Position numbers and translations under genes: made by a program. Shown here piece by piece: positions 54,260-64,000 of a stretch of 64,000 nt of DNA. The notes below the pieces were generated by a model, which worked only from the letters and a program-made list of their open reading frames with translations, was not told the origin of the DNA and did not search any database. The first letter of the stretch is position 1. Each line of letters opens with the position of its first letter. The stretch is from Ruegeria sp. AD91A (GTDB taxonomy: Bacteria; Pseudomonadota; Alphaproteobacteria; Rhodobacterales; Rhodobacteraceae), in contig NZ_CP031946.1 in NCBI RefSeq assembly GCF_003443535.1, positions 310,001 to 374,000 on the forward strand. Direction: 5' to 3'.

Positions 54260-55516
54260 TCAGCTCGGTCCATTCGCTTCAGCCTGTGTTGCCTTGGTCA
54301 CAACCGACAGGCACAGTTCCGTCGCCAGCGCCATGTCCTGCACTGAAATCCACTCCAACGGGCCGTGGACGCATTGCATCCCGGTGAAGATGTTGGGGCA
54401 GGGGGTGCCGAATTCGGTCAGGCGCGATCCGTCCGTGCCGCCCCTGATCGGTATGGAAAGCGGTTCAATCCCCAACTCGCGACACGCATCCCGCGCCAGC
54501 TCGACCGGGGTCATGTTGTTTTCCAGCCAATAACGCATGTTGCGGTACTGGTGGCTGATGTCGCAGGTGATGGATGCGCGCGATTCCGTGGCCTGCACGG
54601 CGGCGCAGACCTGACGCACGATGTCCCGTTGCACCTCCAGCCCGTCCATCTCGAAATCACGCAGGATCAGCTTGATCTCCATCTCGGATGATCCGCCGTT
54701 CATGTCCGTGACATGGATGAAGCCTTCGCGCCCGTCTGTGGTTTCGGGCGTCATGGTGGCCTGAGGCAATGTCTGCACGATCTTCGCCGCCAGATGCGTG
54801 GCATTCACCATCTTTTCCTTGGCCAGCCCGGGATGGATCGAAACGCCCTCGATCCTGATCACGGCGCGGTCGGCCGAGAAACTTTCGTACTCGATCTCAC
54901 CCGCTTGCTGCCCGTCCAGCGTATAGGCAAAATCCACTCCCAGATCCTTGGGCAATTGCTCCGTGACACCCCGGCCGATCTCTTCATCCGGAGTAAACGC
55001 GATGCGGATCGGGCCATGTGGGATGTCCTGATTTTCGATCAAGTGCCGTGCCATGGTCATCAGAATCGACACACCGGCCTTGTCATCCGCACCCAGCAGA
55101 GTCGTGCCCGATGCGGTGATCAGGTCATGGCCGATCTTTTCGGCCAGATAGGGGTTTTCGTCCGGGGAAAGAACCAGTTCCGGGTTGTCGGGGAAGGTGA
55201 TATCGCCACCGTTATACCCCTTGATCACCCGCGGCTTGACGCCGGTCGCGTTAAACTGAGGAGCCGTATCGACATGAGCCAAAAAACCCACGGTCGGACC
55301 CGGTGCTGTTCCGGGAATGGTCGCGACAACCACACTGTCGCCTGTCATCTTCACATCCTGCGCGCCGATCCCGGTCAGTTCATCGCGCAACAGGTTCAGC
55401 ATGTTGAACTGGATCTCAGTGCTCGGTGTCGATGGGGATGTCTCGTCACTTTGACTGTCGATGGCGGCATAACGCACCAGCCGGTCTTCAAGTTCCTGAT
55501 CAAATCTGTCTTGCAT
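54260..55516 (-). CDS. pepT: Peptidase T (tripeptide aminopeptidase)
   Basis: M20B zinc peptidase removing N-terminal residues from tripeptides. The 418 residues include the zinc ligands in FLAHVDTAPQ, LLGADDKAG, AFTPDEEIGRG, TLDGQQAGEIEYESFSAD, SIHPG and the late IRGGTDGSRLT / CPNIFTG segments. AGAGGTG precedes the ATG. A hairpin at 55564-55582 separates it from gatB upstream. Confidence 0.95.
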   Translation of the reverse strand: MQDRFDQELEDRLVRYAAIDSQSDETSPSTPSTEIQFNMLNLLRDELTGIGAQDVKMTGDSVVVATIPGTAPGPTVGFLAHVDTAPQFNATGVKPRVIKGYNGGDITFPDNPELVLSPDENPYLAEKIGHDLITASGTTLLGADDKAGVSILMTMARHLIENQDIPHGPIRIAFTPDEEIGRGVTEQLPKDLGVDFAYTLDGQQAGEIEYESFSADRAVIRIEGVSIHPGLAKEKMVNATHLAAKIVQTLPQATMTPETTDGREGFIHVTDMNGGSSEMEIKLILRDFEMDGLEVQRDIVRQVCAAVQATESRASITCDISHQYRNMRYWLENNMTPVELARDACRELGIEPLSIPIRGGTDGSRLTEFGTPCPNIFTGMQCVHGPLEWISVQDMALATELCLSVVTKATQAEANGPS

Positions 55517-55563
55517 AATGGCGCACCTCTCTGGAACGGAAGAAAGAGCGCAAACAGGGGGAA

Positions 55564-55582
55564 GTCAAGCCGAAGGCTTGAC
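55564..55582 (-). other. Hairpin between gatB and pepT
   Basis: GTCAAGCC-GAA-GGCTTGAC is a perfect 8-bp stem with a triloop, 82 bases past the gatB stop and 48 before the pepT start. There is no T run on either strand, so it is not a classical intrinsic terminator. Confidence 0.4.
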
Positions 55583-55663
55583 CTCAAAACACAAGAAATC
55601 GCGATGTTTTCCATTGCACAAACCCGCCAAAGATTGCTGGCAGGCTTGTACAAAATGAAAGGT

Positions 55664-57175
55664 TTACGACCCCAGCTTCTTGCTGACCAGTTCGTTGACG
55701 GCTTTCGGGTTGGCCTTGCCGCCGGTCGCTTTCATGACCTGGCCCACGAACCAGCCCGCAAGCTTCGGGTTCACCTTGGCCTTCTCGACCTGTGCCGGGT
55801 TGGCGGCGATAATCTCGTCCAAAGTGGCTTCGATGGCACCGGTGTCGGTCACCTGTTTCATGCCACGATCTTCAACGATCTGCGCCGGATCACCGCCTTC
55901 TGTGTAAACGATTTCGAACAGATCCTTGGCAATCTTGCCCGAGATCGCATCCGACGAGATCAGGTCGATAATCCCCCCCAATTGTGCTGGTGACACGGGT
56001 GAATCGGTGATGTCGTGGTCTTCTTTCTTCAGCCGACCGAACAGTTCGTTGATGACCCAGTTCGCAGCCAGTTTGCCATTGCGGCCCTTTGCGACCTCTT
56101 CAAAATAGGCGGCGGATTCCACCTCGGCGGTCAGAACCGAAGCATCGTAATCGGTCAGGCCATATTCGCTGATGAAGCGCGCCTTTTTGTCGTCGGGCAA
56201 TTCCGGCAGTTTGGCGGCGATATCATCAACCCAAGTCTGTTCGATCTCCAGCGGCAGCAAGTCAGGGTCGGGGAAGTAACGGTAATCATGCGCTTCTTCC
56301 TTTGACCGCATGGAACGGGTTTCGCCCTTGTCCGGGTCATACAGACGCGTTTCCTGCTCGACGGTGCCTCCTCCTTCGACGATGGCGATCTGTCGGCGGG
56401 CTTCGACCTCGATCGCCTGCTGGATAAAGCGCATCGAATTCATGTTCTTGATCTCGCAACGTGTGCCGAGATGCGAAAAGTCCTGTGTTTCCTGATACTT
56501 CTCATACGCACCGGGCAAACAGATCGAGACGTTCACGTCGGCGCGCAGGTTGCCGTTTTGCATGTTCCCGTCGCAGGTGCCCAGATACCGCATGATCTGG
56601 CGCAGCTTGGCGATATAGGCAGCGGCTTCTTCGGGGCCGCGAATATCGGGACGCGAAACGATCTCCATCAGGCAAACGCCCGTCCGGTTCAGGTCGACGA
56701 AAGACATATGCGGGTCCATGTCGTGTATCGATTTGCCCGCATCCTGTTCCATGTGGATACGCTCGATCCGCACCATTCGTGCGGTGCCGTCCCCCATCTC
56801 GACCAGCACTTCGCCTTCACCCACAATCGGATGATAAAGCTGGGAGATCTGATATCCTTGCGGCAGGTCGGGGTAGAAGTAGTTCTTGCGGTCAAAGGCT
56901 GATTTCAGGTTGATATTCGCCTTCAGGCCCAGCCCGGTGCGCACCGCCTGTTCCACGCAGTATTCGTTGATCACCGGCAGCATCCCCGGCATCGCCGCGT
57001 CCACAAAGGCCACGTTTGAATTCGGTTCGGCCCCGAATTGGGTGGATGCACCCGAAAACAGTTTGGCATTGGATGAGACCTGAGCATGCACCTCCATCCC
57101 GATTACCAGTTCCCAATCGTGCTTGGCCCCGGCAATGGTTTTGGGTTTGGGCATTTCGTATGTCAGATCGAGCAT
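55664..57175 (-). CDS. gatB: Aspartyl/glutamyl-tRNA amidotransferase subunit B
   Basis: Kinase/transamidase subunit that converts misacylated Glu-tRNA(Gln) and Asp-tRNA(Asn). ATG 57175 with GAGG upstream gives 503 residues. Family landmarks: [93 protein letters not shown], and the C-terminal YqeY-like domain ending [10 protein letters not shown]. gatA and gatC are not in the window. Confidence 0.97.
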   Translation of the reverse strand: MLDLTYEMPKPKTIAGAKHDWELVIGMEVHAQVSSNAKLFSGASTQFGAEPNSNVAFVDAAMPGMLPVINEYCVEQAVRTGLGLKANINLKSAFDRKNYFYPDLPQGYQISQLYHPIVGEGEVLVEMGDGTARMVRIERIHMEQDAGKSIHDMDPHMSFVDLNRTGVCLMEIVSRPDIRGPEEAAAYIAKLRQIMRYLGTCDGNMQNGNLRADVNVSICLPGAYEKYQETQDFSHLGTRCEIKNMNSMRFIQQAIEVEARRQIAIVEGGGTVEQETRLYDPDKGETRSMRSKEEAHDYRYFPDPDLLPLEIEQTWVDDIAAKLPELPDDKKARFISEYGLTDYDASVLTAEVESAAYFEEVAKGRNGKLAANWVINELFGRLKKEDHDITDSPVSPAQLGGIIDLISSDAISGKIAKDLFEIVYTEGGDPAQIVEDRGMKQVTDTGAIEATLDEIIAANPAQVEKAKVNPKLAGWFVGQVMKATGGKANPKAVNELVSKKLGS

Positions 57176-57256
57176 GGCGCGCCTCATTTCCGCAGAAGTC
57201 TAAGCCTGCGTATTAGGCCCGGCAGGGCCAAGGGGCAAGGGGGAATCCTGTCGTGT

Positions 57257-58516
57257 TCAGTTCTGGGAAAACTGCAGACCCGATGGTGTAAATGTCACAT
57301 CCATACCGCTGCGCAGTTCTTCCCGAAACAGATCCGAGATCGCGCGCAAGGCATCGCGCTGACCGCGCGCAGCAAATCGTTCGGGTGAGTTGATGCGGAC
57401 AGAGTTGTTGAACCCGTTGGCCGCGTGCGCCCAGATCAAGGGGTGCAATTCTGTCAGATGATCTCGGATTAGCCAATTTGCCGTGTCGCGCATCTGAGAC
57501 CGGACAAGGTCAGCCTGATCGTTCAGACCCTGGCCGTTCTGGACGGTGATCGCACAGTAAGATGATAGCATGTTAATCATCTGCTGATCGGGCCGCAGGC
57601 GCACGATATCGCGCAGACCTTCAAGAAAATACTCTATATCAACGCGGGCACAGGCCTCGTCGTCCAGTGCGAGGGCGTCAAACTGAACCCATGTGTATCC
57701 GCCCGCGCCCCAGATATCCTGTGTTCTGGCGGCCGTGCGCAAGGCTTGCAGCTCCAGCTCTTCGTAACTGCCGAACCAGCGGGGCAGAAGGTGGCTGCCC
57801 ATGGCTCGCATGTGGCGCTGATTGTGTGGATCCAGAGTGATCAGGCGTTCATATTCGTCAGACACCCGCGCGTTGGATTTGCGTTGACCAGCCAGTAATG
57901 CACACCGGGCCGCTGCAATCAGGGGGCTGTCGGGGGCGTTTTTCCTGCACTTAGGCAGGATCGCTGCGGCGCGGTCAAAATGAGCGGCGCAGCGTGACCG
58001 GTGCAAGGGTGGCAGCGTCGTGTCCGAGGCCGTGCCGCGCCAAGCCCATGCCAGATCGATATGGGCAAGGGCTACGACGGTGGCGATCATTGGATCATCG
58101 GGGTTGTCCGCCATCTCGCCTTCAAGTTCCGAGATGCCGCCCAACAGGTCGTAATCCGAGATGGCCTTGCCATCCGAAAGCGCATGTTCAGCAGCCAGGA
58201 CCACGTCAGATCTGGCGCCGAACGCCAACAGATCGGCAACCGGCATACCATCTGAAACAGCGGCGCGATCCTGATCAGCCACGCGCATCTTTTCCGACAA
58301 TTCCGTCCAGCGGTCCTGCCGGGTCAGGTAACGGCCATGTTCGATTGTGGAATGTCCGATCAGATCGTCGCTGCCGGTTTTTGCGACAGGAATATTGAGC
58401 TGGCCCTGCTCGGGCAAGGCTGCCGCCAGCGCGGATTTTGTCGCGCACAGGTCTGCTGAAGTATTTGTAGGACTGGCTGTGGATGGGGCGAACAGTGCCC
58501 TTAGCGACCGAAACAT
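57257..58516 (-). CDS. Hypothetical protein, helical, unrecognised
   Basis: With the ATG at 58516 the protein has 419 residues and no signal peptide or membrane segment. Composition is rich in Ala, Leu and Asp, and the middle (about 140-260) has repeating helix-like segments around MADNPDDPMIATVVALAHIDLAWAW and DEYERLITLDPHNQRHMRAMGSHLL, which resemble TPR spacing. I do not recognise the family. It lies between gatB and a small membrane protein and is likely a separate unit. Confidence 0.7.
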   Translation of the reverse strand: MFRSLRALFAPSTASPTNTSADLCATKSALAAALPEQGQLNIPVAKTGSDDLIGHSTIEHGRYLTRQDRWTELSEKMRVADQDRAAVSDGMPVADLLAFGARSDVVLAAEHALSDGKAISDYDLLGGISELEGEMADNPDDPMIATVVALAHIDLAWAWRGTASDTTLPPLHRSRCAAHFDRAAAILPKCRKNAPDSPLIAAARCALLAGQRKSNARVSDEYERLITLDPHNQRHMRAMGSHLLPRWFGSYEELELQALRTAARTQDIWGAGGYTWVQFDALALDDEACARVDIEYFLEGLRDIVRLRPDQQMINMLSSYCAITVQNGQGLNDQADLVRSQMRDTANWLIRDHLTELHPLIWAHAANGFNNSVRINSPERFAARGQRDALRAISDLFREELRSGMDVTFTPSGLQFSQN

Positions 58517-58645
58517 GGCGAAACTCAAAACTGAAAAAACTGATAACTGACACCGAAGTCTGGCGGGATATCGGGTTCAAATCAAGTATATTGCCGAATA
58601 GTTTTCCTTTTTAGTGTCCAATTCACCCTTCAAAGGTCCAGTGTT

Positions 58646-59074
58646 TCAGAAAACGGTGAAATGATGCCGTTCTACGCGAATTCCGGCTTGGTTTAGAAGG
58701 GTTTCCAAATCCCGATGCGCCGGACGCGACTCATCCGGCAGACGGATTCGTTTACCGGAATGCAGAACAATCGACACACGAACGGAGAAATCCCAACGGG
58801 TGTCAAAGCGGAAATGGTCGATGTCGCGCAATGCGATCTCTCCCTGTCGATTTCCCGTGAACCAGCTTATTGCATCCTGATCCACGTGCATGCCCGCGCC
58901 GGTGTTCTGAACCAAGTCCCAAAGTGCGGGCAAGGTGGCCAACGAAAGCAGCCCGGCGATCCACCAGGCCGTGTCAAACAGGACAACCAATGCCAGCAAC
59001 GCCACGTAAACACTGGCCAGGATGGCCAGCGTTTTTAAGTTCCGGTTGCTACGGGCGAAGCTGTAAGGCGTCAT
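58646..59074 (-). CDS. Small membrane protein coupled to pepN
   Basis: A 142-residue protein with two helices (about 14-34 and 38-58) followed by a soluble beta-rich domain resembling a bacterial PH-like fold (GEIALRDIDHFRFDT, FSVRVSIVLHSGKRIRLP). No named family is certain. Its ATG overlaps the pepN stop (ATGA), so it is translated after pepN. Confidence 0.75.
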   Translation of the reverse strand: MTPYSFARSNRNLKTLAILASVYVALLALVVLFDTAWWIAGLLSLATLPALWDLVQNTGAGMHVDQDAISWFTGNRQGEIALRDIDHFRFDTRWDFSVRVSIVLHSGKRIRLPDESRPAHRDLETLLNQAGIRVERHHFTVF

Positions 59075-61623
59075 GCGCCGAGGATGCGGGACACCATTTC
59101 GGTTGTGTCCCGCGACAGGTTCGGTGTTTCCGCAATGCGGGAAAGCTGCGCACGCATCAGGGCCTGACGATCTTCATCATACCGTTTCCAGGTCTGGAAC
59201 GCAGAGCACATTCGAGCAGTGGTCTGTGGGTTCACCGGGTCCAGACGGATCAGCCAATCTGCCAGCAGGGCATACCCGGCACCATCCGGCTGGTGGAACC
59301 CTGCGTGGTTCATCGCCAGGGCGCCCATGACGGCGCGGAACCTGTTCGGGTTTTTCCAGTTGAAATCTGAATTCCTGGTCAGAGTCGCGGCTGTTGTGGC
59401 TGCCGCCTCTGGTGCCGCCATTGCGATCTGCAAGCCAAACCACTTGTCCATCACCAGTCGGTCGTGCCGCCACTGGTCGTGGAAGGCAGCCAACTGAGCC
59501 TCACCTTTGCGGGCGCGAAGAAGGCAAGACAATGCAGTCAGTTGCAATGTCATGTTGTCTGCCTTGTCATACGCCTCAGCCGCCATCGCCCCGCCGTCCA
59601 GACGAGAGGTCAGTGCCAGCGCGGCGCTGCCAAGTGCCCGTTTGCCGGACTGTTCGGCGTCTGGGCTGTAGGGACCGTCCACCAAAGCCTCACTATCCAG
59701 GCGGGGCAGCAAATCCTGTACGTTCTGGGCAGTTGCCTGTCGCAGCGTTTCCACCGCGGCCCAGATCGCCATAGGGTCGGGCGTTTGACCGCGGTCATGC
59801 AGGGCTGCTGCCAATTCCGACTGTGTCGGCAATCCCAGCATCAACGCACGATAGGCCGGGTCAAGTTCGTCATTGCGCAGCACGGCCAACACTCCGTCAA
59901 GGTAATCGGTATCCGGTGCCGCATCCTCCAGGATCATCCGCATCAGGGTGTCCTGTGCCAGATCTCGTCCAGCCTGCCATCGGTTGAACGGGTCCGTGTC
60001 ATGCGCCAGAAGAAACGCGCGCTCCGCGTTCGATTGGTCATGCTCCAGGATAACAGGTGCCGAGAAATCGCGCAGGATCGAGGCCGTGGGTTTCGCCGTT
60101 AGGCCGGTGAACTCAAAGCTCTGTTCGGCCTGTGCAAGTTCCAGCACTTCGGTCGCGTGAACCTCATCGCCGTTGGGTCCAAGCAAGCCAATTGCGACGG
60201 GGATGACCTGCGGCAGTTTCTCATCCTGTCCCGGCGTGGGGTCGGTTCGCTGTTTCAGCGTGAGAGTATACGTGCCGTCGGCCCAGTCTTCCTCGACCCT
60301 GACGCGCGGAGTGCCCGACTGGCTGTACCAACGTTTGAATTGTGTCAGATCACGCCCGGTGGTGTCTTCGAAAACCTTCAGCCAATCCTCGATCGTGCAG
60401 GCCTGACCGTCATGGCGTTCAAAATAGAGGTCTAGCGCCTTGGCATAGGCCGCATCCCCGACCAACCGTTTCAGCATGCCGATGACCTCGGCACCCTTCT
60501 CATAGACGGTAGCGGTGTAGAAGTTGTTGATCTCCTGAAAGCTTTCTGGGCGCACAGGATGCGACAACGGACCGTTGTCCTCGGGGAACTGCCGGGCACG
60601 CAGGTCTATGGCATCGTGGATGCGTTTCACCGGGGCCGAGCGCATGTCGGAGGTAAATTGCGCATCCCGGAATACTGTCAGACCTTCCTTGAGGCACAGC
60701 TGGAACCAGTCGCGGCAGGTGATGCGGTTGCCGGTCCAGTTGTGGAAATACTCATGCGCGATGATCGCCTCGATTCGTTCGAAATTGGCGTCGGTCGAAG
60801 TTTCGGGACTGGCGAGAACGGCGGACGAGTTGAAGATGTTCAGCCCCTTGTTCTCCATCGCGCCCATGTTGAAGTCATCGACGGCGACGATGTTGAACAC
60901 GTCCAGATCGTATTCGCGGCCATAGACGTCTTCGTCCCATTTCATCGATCTTTTCAGAGCCTCCATGCCAAAGGCGCACTTGCCCTCGTCACCCGGGCGA
61001 ACCCAGAGGTTCAGCTCAACGTTTCGGCCCGAATTGGTGGTGAACTGACCGGGATGTGCGATCAGGTCACCGGCGACCAGCGCGAACAGATAGGCAGGTT
61101 TGGGCCATGGATCGACCCATTCGGCCCAGCCTTCATCCTTGCCCGACGGGTTGCCGTTCGACAGCAAAACCGGCAAGTCACCATTAATGCGCACGGTGAA
61201 CGTGGACATCACGTCCGGCCGGTCAGGATAAAAAGTTATCTTCCGGAAACCTTCCGCCTCACACTGTGTGCAGTACATCCCGTTCGACATGTACAGACCC
61301 TCCAGCGCGGTGTTGTTGCCGGGGTCGATTTCCACCTCGGATTCCCACAGGAACGGCGCGTCGGGGACATCCGCGGTTAGTCCTTTGTCGGTCACGTCTG
61401 GCTCGACGTCGGCACCGTCAATGGCGGCGTGGATCAAGTTCAGTTCTTCCCCGTGCAGAAAGAATGTGCGGTCAGTGGCGTCGGGATTGGGCCGGAACGC
61501 AATGCGCGAGGTGACGCGCGTGGCGTGCGCGGCCAGATCAAAGGTCAGGTGCACGCTGTCCACCAGGTAGCCAAACGGTGTGTAGTCTTTCAGGTAGATC
61601 GTGGTGGGGGCAGCGTCGCGCAT
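59071..61623 (-). CDS. pepN: Aminopeptidase N (M1 family)
   Basis: Zinc aminopeptidase of broad specificity. ATG 61623, with GAGG 6 bases upstream, gives 850 residues; an in-frame extension to 61698 has no support. GAMEN motif (NMGAMENKGLNIF), HEYFHNWTGNRI zinc site with the downstream glutamate in LKEGLTV, and the DUF3458-like C-terminal ARM repeats typical of the E. coli-type enzyme. The stop overlaps the next small membrane gene. Confidence 0.96.
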   Translation of the reverse strand: MRDAAPTTIYLKDYTPFGYLVDSVHLTFDLAAHATRVTSRIAFRPNPDATDRTFFLHGEELNLIHAAIDGADVEPDVTDKGLTADVPDAPFLWESEVEIDPGNNTALEGLYMSNGMYCTQCEAEGFRKITFYPDRPDVMSTFTVRINGDLPVLLSNGNPSGKDEGWAEWVDPWPKPAYLFALVAGDLIAHPGQFTTNSGRNVELNLWVRPGDEGKCAFGMEALKRSMKWDEDVYGREYDLDVFNIVAVDDFNMGAMENKGLNIFNSSAVLASPETSTDANFERIEAIIAHEYFHNWTGNRITCRDWFQLCLKEGLTVFRDAQFTSDMRSAPVKRIHDAIDLRARQFPEDNGPLSHPVRPESFQEINNFYTATVYEKGAEVIGMLKRLVGDAAYAKALDLYFERHDGQACTIEDWLKVFEDTTGRDLTQFKRWYSQSGTPRVRVEEDWADGTYTLTLKQRTDPTPGQDEKLPQVIPVAIGLLGPNGDEVHATEVLELAQAEQSFEFTGLTAKPTASILRDFSAPVILEHDQSNAERAFLLAHDTDPFNRWQAGRDLAQDTLMRMILEDAAPDTDYLDGVLAVLRNDELDPAYRALMLGLPTQSELAAALHDRGQTPDPMAIWAAVETLRQATAQNVQDLLPRLDSEALVDGPYSPDAEQSGKRALGSAALALTSRLDGGAMAAEAYDKADNMTLQLTALSCLLRARKGEAQLAAFHDQWRHDRLVMDKWFGLQIAMAAPEAAATTAATLTRNSDFNWKNPNRFRAVMGALAMNHAGFHQPDGAGYALLADWLIRLDPVNPQTTARMCSAFQTWKRYDEDRQALMRAQLSRIAETPNLSRDTTEMVSRILGA

Positions 61624-61719
61624 CTTGGGCCTCGTATCTGTTCGGGACTTGCGCGACGTTAGGGGCTTCGTTCGGGCGCTGCAACCGGCCCCCGCCATTG
61701 CCTTGTGGTTTTTGAAACA

Positions 61720-61779
61720 GCTTCAAGCTGAAGCGAATGCCCCAAATGACGGGATGAAAGTTGCCTATCGGAAACTTTC
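61720..61779. promoter_or_regulatory. Two dyads between pepN and malate synthase
   Basis: GCTTCA-AGC-TGAAGC (61720-61734) and GAAAGTT-N10-AACTTTC (61756-61762 and 61773-61779) lie in the divergent spacer, the latter 52 bases before the glcB start. They are plausible operator sites; no known consensus is claimed. Confidence 0.4.
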
Positions 61780-61830
61780 CGCCTAAGTCACGATGCATAC
61801 AACGGCGCACAATCGCAGGAGAGCAGGAAA

Positions 61831-63966
61831 ATGACGGACAGACAGACCCTGAGCGGACTGCAAATCGATCCGGTTTTGGCTGAGTTCATCGAGACGCAGG
61901 CGCTGCCGGGCACGGGCGTCTCTTCGCAGAAGTTCTGGGCTGGCATGGCGCGGATGGTGAGCGAACTGGGACCGAAAAACCGTGAGTTGCTGGCCAAACG
62001 GGCCGAGATCCAAAGCCGCATCGATGGGTGGCATATGTCCCGAAAGGGGCAGAACACCAATGCCGCTGAATATGCGGCTTTCCTGAAAGAGATCGGGTAT
62101 CTGGTTGAAGAAGGCGACGAGTTCCAGATTGAAACGGCCAATGTCGACCCCGAGATCGCCCTGACCCCAGGTCCGCAACTGGTTGTGCCGATTACCAACG
62201 CACGCTTTGCCCTGAACGCGGCCAACGCGCGCTGGGGCAGCCTGTATGATGCGCTTTACGGAACGGATGCAATGGGTGATCTGCCGGCAAGCGGTGGCTA
62301 CGATGCGGCGCGCGGCGCGCGGGTGGTCGCATGGGCCAAGGCGTTTCTGGATGATGCTGTGCCTCTGGCGTCGGGATCATGGGCGGATGTCACCGAATTG
62401 GGTATCACCGACGTTGCGTTGACCCCTGCGCTGCGCGATCCTGCTCAATTTGCCGGGTTTGGCGGCGCGGCGGACAAGCCCGACTTTGTGCTTCTGAAAA
62501 ACAAAGGTCTGCACATCCAGATCATGATCGACCCCACAAGCAACATAGGCGCGACCGATCCCGCAGGCATTGCAGATGTCCGGTTGGAATCCGCGCTTTC
62601 CACTATCATGGATTGTGAAGACTCGGTCGCCTGCGTCGATGCTGCCGACAAGGTTGTGGCCTATGGCAACTGGCTGGGCCTCATGAATGGCGACCTGACC
62701 GAAGAGGTCACCAAGGGCGGCACCACGTTCACTCGGAAGCTGGCAGAGGACCTGAGCTTTACCACTCCGTCGGGTGATCAGGCCAGGCTGAAAGGCCGGT
62801 CCTTGATGCTTGTGCGCAACGTTGGTCACCTGATGACCAACCCGGCCGTGCTTGACGCAGAAGGGCGCGAGATCGGCGAAGGTTTGATGGATGCACTGTG
62901 TACCACCCTGATCGCCATGCACGACCTGAAGCAAGACGGGGGCAATTCTGTCGAAGGTTCTGTCTATGTGGTGAAGCCCAAGATGCACGGGCCCGAGGAA
63001 GTCGCGCTCTCGGTCGAGATATTCGACATGGTCGAAGACATTCTGGGCCTGCCGCGCAATACCGTGAAACTGGGCATCATGGATGAGGAACGCCGCACCT
63101 CGGTCAACCTCAAAGAGTGCATTCGCGCTGCAAAATCACGGGTTGCCTTTATCAACACGGGTTTTCTGGACCGGACCGGCGATGAAATACATACCTCGAT
63201 GGAGGCGGGTCCGATGCTGCCCAAGGGCGACATCAAGAATACGCCATGGATTGCGGCCTACGAAGATCGCAATGTCGATATTGGTCTGGCCTGTGGTTTG
63301 AAGGGCAGGGCGCAGATCGGCAAGGGTATGTGGGCCATGCCGGATCGCATGGGCGATATGCTTGAGGCCAAGATCGGCCACCCGATGGCCGGAGCGACAT
63401 GTGCCTGGGTGCCGTCGCCCACGGCCGCGATCCTGCATGCAACGCATTACCACAAGGTCGATGTGCTGGCCCGTCAGGACGAGCTGGCGGCAGGGGGTGC
63501 GCGTGGCACGTTGAAGGATCTCTTGACCATCCCTTTGCTGGCTGGACGCAACCTGAGTGACGAAGAAATCACGCGTGAACTTGAAAACAATGCGCAGGGT
63601 ATTCTGGGCTATGTCGTGCGTTGGGTCGATCAGGGCGTGGGCTGTTCCAAGGTCCCTGACATCAACGATGTCGGCCTGATGGAAGACCGCGCGACCTGCC
63701 GGATTTCGTCGCAGGCGCTGGCCAACTGGCTGCATCACAGCATCGTGGATGAAGCCCAGGTAATGGCTGCTCTGCAGAAGATGGCCGCCGTTGTGGATCG
63801 CCAGAACGAAAACGATCCGGGTTACACCCCGATGGCTCCGGGATTTGACGGCATCGCCTTTCAGGCGGCATGCGATCTGGTGTTCAAGGGTCGGGTTCAG
63901 CCCTCGGGCTATACCGAGCCGGTCCTGCATGCGCGCCGGCTGGAGTTGAAAGCCAGCCAAAGATAA
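61831..63966 (+). CDS. glcB: Malate synthase G
   Basis: Condenses glyoxylate with acetyl-CoA to malate. The 711-residue single-chain type G enzyme has [59 protein letters not shown], and [23 protein letters not shown] in the TIM barrel, and a C-terminal plug with [24 protein letters not shown] precedes the ATG. Isocitrate lyase is not in the window; roseobacters may use it with the glyoxylate shunt or glycolate oxidation. Confidence 0.97.
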   Translation: MTDRQTLSGLQIDPVLAEFIETQALPGTGVSSQKFWAGMARMVSELGPKNRELLAKRAEIQSRIDGWHMSRKGQNTNAAEYAAFLKEIGYLVEEGDEFQIETANVDPEIALTPGPQLVVPITNARFALNAANARWGSLYDALYGTDAMGDLPASGGYDAARGARVVAWAKAFLDDAVPLASGSWADVTELGITDVALTPALRDPAQFAGFGGAADKPDFVLLKNKGLHIQIMIDPTSNIGATDPAGIADVRLESALSTIMDCEDSVACVDAADKVVAYGNWLGLMNGDLTEEVTKGGTTFTRKLAEDLSFTTPSGDQARLKGRSLMLVRNVGHLMTNPAVLDAEGREIGEGLMDALCTTLIAMHDLKQDGGNSVEGSVYVVKPKMHGPEEVALSVEIFDMVEDILGLPRNTVKLGIMDEERRTSVNLKECIRAAKSRVAFINTGFLDRTGDEIHTSMEAGPMLPKGDIKNTPWIAAYEDRNVDIGLACGLKGRAQIGKGMWAMPDRMGDMLEAKIGHPMAGATCAWVPSPTAAILHATHYHKVDVLARQDELAAGGARGTLKDLLTIPLLAGRNLSDEEITRELENNAQGILGYVVRWVDQGVGCSKVPDINDVGLMEDRATCRISSQALANWLHHSIVDEAQVMAALQKMAAVVDRQNENDPGYTPMAPGFDGIAFQAACDLVFKGRVQPSGYTEPVLHARRLELKASQR

Positions 63967-64000
63967 TCCCAATCAAGGCTCTCAGGCGGGTCGTTTGAGG

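Overview
The window is a piece of a GC-rich (about 60% by eye) alphaproteobacterial chromosome. Gene content, protein wording and small-RNA loci point to the marine Roseobacter group (Rhodobacterales, Ruegeria-like). Indicators are a complete dcw cluster with two DUF2484 genes between murC and murB, a DUF1127 gene followed by hairpins carrying CCUCCUCCC loops (the ccaF1/CcsR 'cuckoo' RNA type of locus known from Rhodobacter), a direct-repeat GAAC-N7-GAAC SOS box, and CobS/CobT next to a J-domain protein and BolA.

Layout. 1-7.7 kb: the start of a probable GNAT gene, two identical tRNA-Gly(GCC) genes, a MAPEG membrane protein, pyruvate carboxylase, an FMN-dependent 2-hydroxyacid dehydrogenase and a sensor diguanylate cyclase, all on the minus strand. 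7.7-10.4 kb: UvrD helicase behind a predicted LexA site; the protein carries an AT-richer insertion. 10.4-11.3 kb: DUF1330 gene, then a minus-strand array of six CCUCCUCCC hairpins, best read as three two-hairpin small RNAs, downstream of a DUF1127 (CcaF1-like) gene. 11.3-12.27 kb: a long non-coding leader before mraZ with candidate MraZ boxes and a strong terminator, read as an UpsM-like sRNA and dcw leader.

12.3-39.3 kb: the cell-wall/division cluster on the plus strand: mraZ, rsmH, ftsL, ftsI, murE, murF, mraY, an unrecognised four-helix membrane protein, murD, an insertion of lipoprotein, flavoprotein and cupin genes, ftsW, murG, murC, two DUF2484 genes, a small membrane protein, murB, ddl, ftsQ, ftsA, a periplasmic protein, ftsZ, lpxC, bamD and recN. 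Many genes overlap by 1-14 bases, which implies translational coupling; several starts are TTG or GTG. The products make lipid-II, build the divisome, and supply lipid A and outer-membrane protein assembly.

39.3-64 kb: ClC channel/transporter, DUF3179 protein, orphan TAXI-type binding protein, DUF427 protein, Xaa-Pro aminopeptidase, cobT and cobS (aerobic cobaltochelatase), a small accessory patch (Hint-domain protein, membrane-tethered NYN nuclease), J-domain protein, bolA, cysteine synthase, DUF4177 protein, pepT, gatB, two unknown proteins, pepN and malate synthase G. No rRNA, CRISPR, phage or transposase was seen.

The most interesting signals are the three-unit CcsR-type array with strand-diagnostic G-U wobbles, the foreign-looking membrane gene coupled to murD inside dcw, the extended mraZ leader with MraZ-box clusters, the insertion in UvrD, and the accessory patch headed by a 31-base palindrome.
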